From Candidatus Aminicenantota bacterium (lineage in GTDB: Bacteria > Acidobacteriota > Aminicenantia > UBA2199): a stretch of DNA of 8,967 bases. Numbering within the stretch: the stretch's first letter is position 1; each line of letters begins with the position of its first letter. Below the pieces are notes generated by a model. That model worked only from the letters and a program-made list of their open reading frames with translations. It had not been told where the DNA came from and ran no database searches. The position numbers and the translations under genes are program-made. Below are positions 6,217 through 8,967 of this stretch, in pieces. The DNA lies in NCBI GenBank assembly GCA_023136725.1, contig JAGLQR010000043.1, forward strand, positions 1 through 8,967. Direction: 5' to 3'.

Positions 6217-7302
6217 TTATTTGAATTTGAGAGGAATTTCAGGGTCCTTTAATACATTTTGTTCACTTTCGGGATAACCTTCAATGAACCATCCCATGAA
6301 TGCTGACACATCAATGGTATCTGCAAGCAGTCTTTGCCTTGAATCAATCCATTTTTTTCTATTATTTGCCGATATAATATCAACGCCCTTCAGGAGAGCA
6401 AGTTCCTGGTCTTCCTCCGTATTTTTATAATTAAATACCAGTCCGTATTCTTGTTCCTCTTCATCAGTATATCCCCTCCCGCTGAAATCAAAAAAGATCG
6501 AAGGGACGCCCAGTACCGCTGCCTCTGATGCCATGGTTGCACTTTCGCCAAATAATAAAGATGCAAAATTTATCACATCATGGATCCTCTCGGGTGGGAT
6601 TTTTAATTCATACTTATTCAACCTGTCAGGAAGAGGGACTTCAGAAGAGATAAATACTTTTGCATAGTCAGAGAATTTTTCAGTTATTTTTATTTTTTCT
6701 TCATCAGAGAACCCTTTGTGGCCGGAGTCATGCATTGCAGTGTGCGTAACGAACCGGAGAAGAACATATTTCTCGTTTTTCTTCAGGCCAAGTATCTTAA
6801 AGATAGAATTATCCGGTTTGAAATGCTTTGGATGGAGATATGCCAGCTCGAAATTACCATTGAATTTAATTACACTTTTCCCCGGATATTCACGTTTATA
6901 ACAGGATGGGACAACGATCGTATCGGTGAATGGTTTTGCCAGCCTGATAGTTAGATTTGCATGTTCAGTGTCATGAAATCCTATCACCTTTTTCCCCATA
7001 ATTTTCCCTACATGCGCAGCAAAAGGGGAGAAGAAATTTATTATCAGATCAGGTTTAAAAGAAATTGCTGCTTTTAAAATTTTAAGATCATTTCTTATAA
7101 ATGCCCAGATCTTCCCCGCCTTCGATCCCAAATTTTTCCCTGTGGAAATATAAGGGATATTATAAAAATCAAGAAGATAGTGGGTCATCTCCTTATCCCG
7201 GGCAGTGATAAGGACATCATGCCCTTTTTTTCTCAAATTATTTATAACAACCCTGAATGTGTGAACTTCAGCAGGATGTCCTATATCAAAAAGGAATCTC
7301 AT
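6217..7302 (-). CDS. DUF354 family glycosyltransferase-like protein
   Basis: The 361-residue protein opens with FLFDIGHPAEVHTFR, the hallmark start of the DUF354 family (PF04007), which has the GT-B/UDP-GlcNAc 2-epimerase fold. Other family features are NNLRKKGHDVLITARDK (21-37), PDLIINFFSPFAAHVG (84-99), GFHDTEHAN (108-116) and the C-terminal donor-site block GESATMASEAAVLGVPS (252-268). No membrane segment or signal peptide is visible, so it is probably cytosolic or peripheral. Length is usual for the family. Its reaction is unproved; a sugar-nucleotide-dependent transfer is the best guess. It begins at ATG 7302 directly after the exporter's stop codon, with GGAAG at 7312-7308 five bases upstream. 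Its position between the exporter and two nucleotidyltransferases suggests that it helps decorate the exported product, possibly with a sugar. It could instead be a housekeeping envelope gene caught in the operon, but the zero-base junction argues against that. Confidence 0.85.
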   Translation of the reverse strand: MRFLFDIGHPAEVHTFRVVINNLRKKGHDVLITARDKEMTHYLLDFYNIPYISTGKNLGSKAGKIWAFIRNDLKILKAAISFKPDLIINFFSPFAAHVGKIMGKKVIGFHDTEHANLTIRLAKPFTDTIVVPSCYKREYPGKSVIKFNGNFELAYLHPKHFKPDNSIFKILGLKKNEKYVLLRFVTHTAMHDSGHKGFSDEEKIKITEKFSDYAKVFISSEVPLPDRLNKYELKIPPERIHDVINFASLLFGESATMASEAAVLGVPSIFFDFSGRGYTDEEEQEYGLVFNYKNTEEDQELALLKGVDIISANNRKKWIDSRQRLLADTIDVSAFMGWFIEGYPESEQNVLKDPEIPLKFK

Positions 7303-8967
7303 CTAATCTTCCGTTAATGATCTGTAATCACTGCTCTTTTTTACCAATTCGTCGTGGGTTCCGGAGGCAATCAGTTTTTTCTCATTCAGGAATAGTACTC
7401 TTGATGCAGATTTTATAGTAGATAACCTGTGGCTGATAAGTATCAGCGTTTTATTCTTTAAAACTTTCGGAAGTGAATCAAATATTGCATGTTCTATTTT
7501 TTTGTCGAGCGCAGAAGTGGGCTCATCAAGGATCAGTATATCAGGATCTCTGACCAGAGCTCTTGCAATGGAAAGTCTCTGCCTCTGCCCTTCAGACATA
7601 TTTACCCCTTTCTCTCCCAGTTTTTCATCATATTGTCCGGGAAGTTTGTTTATGAACTCATCTATCCCGGCAGTCTTAGCCGCCTTTCTTACCACATCAT
7701 CTGTTGCTTTCTCATTGCCATACTTCAGGTTTTCCATAACAGTCCCCGATAATATGGTTGGATTCTGAGAAACATATCCTATCCTTCTCCTGAGATCCTT
7801 CAGATTGTATTCGGATGCCGGCAGATTATCGAATAATAGTTCACCTTTGTCAGGTTTATAAAAATTGAGGATCAGGCTTATCAGGGTGGTTTTCCCCACT
7901 CCGCTTGGCCCTACAACTGCAAGCCAATCTCCAGGTTTTACTTTGAATGAGACATCAGAAAGGACTTCCTCCTTCCCGCCATATGCAAAAGTAACATTTT
8001 TAAATTCGATCTCCCCTTTCAGTTTTTTAACTTTCTTCCCTGACCTGATATTTTCTTCGGGGACTATATCAAAAAGGGCCGATACCCTTTCCAGCGAAGC
8101 CAGAGCCCGCTGCAGGTTTATATTTGCAGTTGCCATGAATTGTGCCGGGCCGTAGACATAACCGATGTAGGACTGGAAGGCAAAAAGAGAACCGAGGCTC
8201 CAGTCCCCGTTTATAACCCAATACCCCCCTGTCAAAAGAACAATGAACCTTGCTATCTCAGGGAACAAACTGATAAGGATGCCAGCGGCCGAACTCACGG
8301 TGGAGCTCTCGAGTCCGATATCTACAGATTTTTTCAAGTTACCTACAATATTGTTAACAGTCTTTTTTTCAGAAGAGAATGCTTTTATTAAAGATGTAGT
8401 GGATAAGGACTCCTGTACCGACCGGTGGACCTTCGCGCTCTGTTCCATTCCGTGATGACTGAGGATCTTTGATCTCTTTGCAAAATATTTTACAACAATA
8501 ACCATACCGGGGAGGACAAATATCACAACCAGAGCCAATTGCCACTTCAGATAGAAAAGCAGAGCCACTCCTCCTATGAACCGGAATACGGAACTGATAA
8601 GGTAAACAATAGTACTGGAGAAGAACCATCGCAGGCCGCCTGCATCCGACATTAGCCTCGACATAAGATACCCGGTATCCTTTGAATCGAAAAATGATTT
8701 CGGGAAATGAAGGGTATGATCGATAAGAGTATGCTGAATATCAAGAGTGACTTCCTGCTCGAACCTGCTGAACCAGAACTTTTGAAAAGCAGTAAGAAAT
8801 TTTAAAAAAAGCTTCAATGCTGTGATCACCAGAACTACGATCAATAAATACTTCATCTGCTTTCCCAGGATAACCTTGTCAATGAGGAACCTGTGGATCA
8901 GAGGAGAGGGGAAACTGAAGGCTGCAACTATGAATATCATTGCTGCGCCCACCAGTCCTTTTTTCCA
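7303..8967 (-). CDS. ABC exporter, fused membrane and ATPase domains, N-terminus cut off
   Basis: The frame is open to the right edge, giving 554 visible residues. The true start lies outside the window; the GTG at 8952 falls inside the first membrane segment and is unlikely to be it. Several hydrophobic segments form the type-I exporter membrane domain (to about residue 285), including the coupling region DTGYLMSRLMSDAGGLRWF. The ATPase domain has Walker A GPSGVGKTT (353-361), Q401 in the Q-loop, signature MSEGQ (457-461), Walker B ILILDE (477-482), D-loop SALD and switch H513. The architecture is that of MsbA/LmrA-like half transporters, which work as dimers and export lipids, drugs or peptides. 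Whether a C39 peptidase domain lies upstream cannot be seen; the amount missing to a standard half transporter is short, but a peptidase extension is not excluded. It most likely exports the product of the downstream cassette. Confidence 0.95.
   Translation of the reverse strand, partial: WKKGLVGAAMIFIVAAFSFPSPLIHRFLIDKVILGKQMKYLLIVVLVITALKLFLKFLTAFQKFWFSRFEQEVTLDIQHTLIDHTLHFPKSFFDSKDTGYLMSRLMSDAGGLRWFFSSTIVYLISSVFRFIGGVALLFYLKWQLALVVIFVLPGMVIVVKYFAKRSKILSHHGMEQSAKVHRSVQESLSTTSLIKAFSSEKKTVNNIVGNLKKSVDIGLESSTVSSAAGILISLFPEIARFIVLLTGGYWVINGDWSLGSLFAFQSYIGYVYGPAQFMATANINLQRALASLERVSALFDIVPEENIRSGKKVKKLKGEIEFKNVTFAYGGKEEVLSDVSFKVKPGDWLAVVGPSGVGKTTLISLILNFYKPDKGELLFDNLPASEYNLKDLRRRIGYVSQNPTILSGTVMENLKYGNEKATDDVVRKAAKTAGIDEFINKLPGQYDEKLGEKGVNMSEGQRQRLSIARALVRDPDILILDEPTSALDKKIEHAIFDSLPKVLKNKTLILISHRLSTIKSASRVLFLNEKKLIASGTHDELVKKSSDYRSLTED

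Noticed and set aside
8369..8629. Second minus-strand frame of 86 codons inside the exporter gene
   Set aside because: It is out of frame with the ABC exporter, whose membrane domain reads through this region; no support of its own.
1..8967. Lasso-peptide cluster
   Set aside because: The kinase, nucleotidyltransferases and ABC exporter fit, but no asparagine-synthetase-like cyclase or transglutaminase-like leader peptidase is present, and two radical SAM/SPASM enzymes are not part of a standard lasso pathway.

Overview
The window is AT-rich and carries eight protein-coding genes, all on the minus strand and read from right to left. They are packed with overlaps or gaps of a few bases. The only real pause is a gap of 35 bases (about 115 if a later start is used) near 3795-3830. 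Both ends of the window cut genes: the ABC exporter at the right edge lacks its N-terminus, and a HprK-like kinase at the left edge lacks its C-terminus. The window is therefore the middle of a longer operon.

Layout in transcription order: (1) 8967-7303, ABC exporter with fused membrane and ATPase domains; (2) 7302-6217, DUF354-type glycosyltransferase-like protein; (3) 6215-5040 and (4) 5035-3830, two paralogous nucleotidyltransferase-fold proteins (NTP_transf_5 type) with hydrophobic C-terminal tails; (5) 3794-2271, PqqD domain fused to a radical SAM/SPASM enzyme; (6) 2271-1663, a protein of two tandem PqqD-like domains; (7) 1676-510, a second radical SAM/SPASM enzyme; (8) 520-<1, a P-loop kinase related to the HPr kinase core.

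Together the genes look like a maturation and export cassette for a ribosomally made, post-translationally modified peptide (RiPP). PqqD-like domains usually bind leader peptides. Radical SAM/SPASM enzymes install carbon-centred modifications on peptides. HprK-like kinases and companion nucleotidyltransferases act on side chains in some lasso-peptide clusters. The exporter would remove the product. The two radical SAM enzymes, PqqD protein and P-loop protein recall the 'SynChlorMet' (scm) cassette recognised in some anaerobes (ScmC/D/E/F), an assignment made from memory of those families. No precursor peptide was found here. It may lie outside the window.

The organism cannot be named. The low GC, mixed use of AGA/AGG/CGG arginine codons, G-rich ribosome binding sites and oxygen-sensitive enzymes fit an anaerobic bacterium or archaeon, probably uncultured. 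No RNA genes, insertion sequences, CRISPR arrays or clear terminators were seen.
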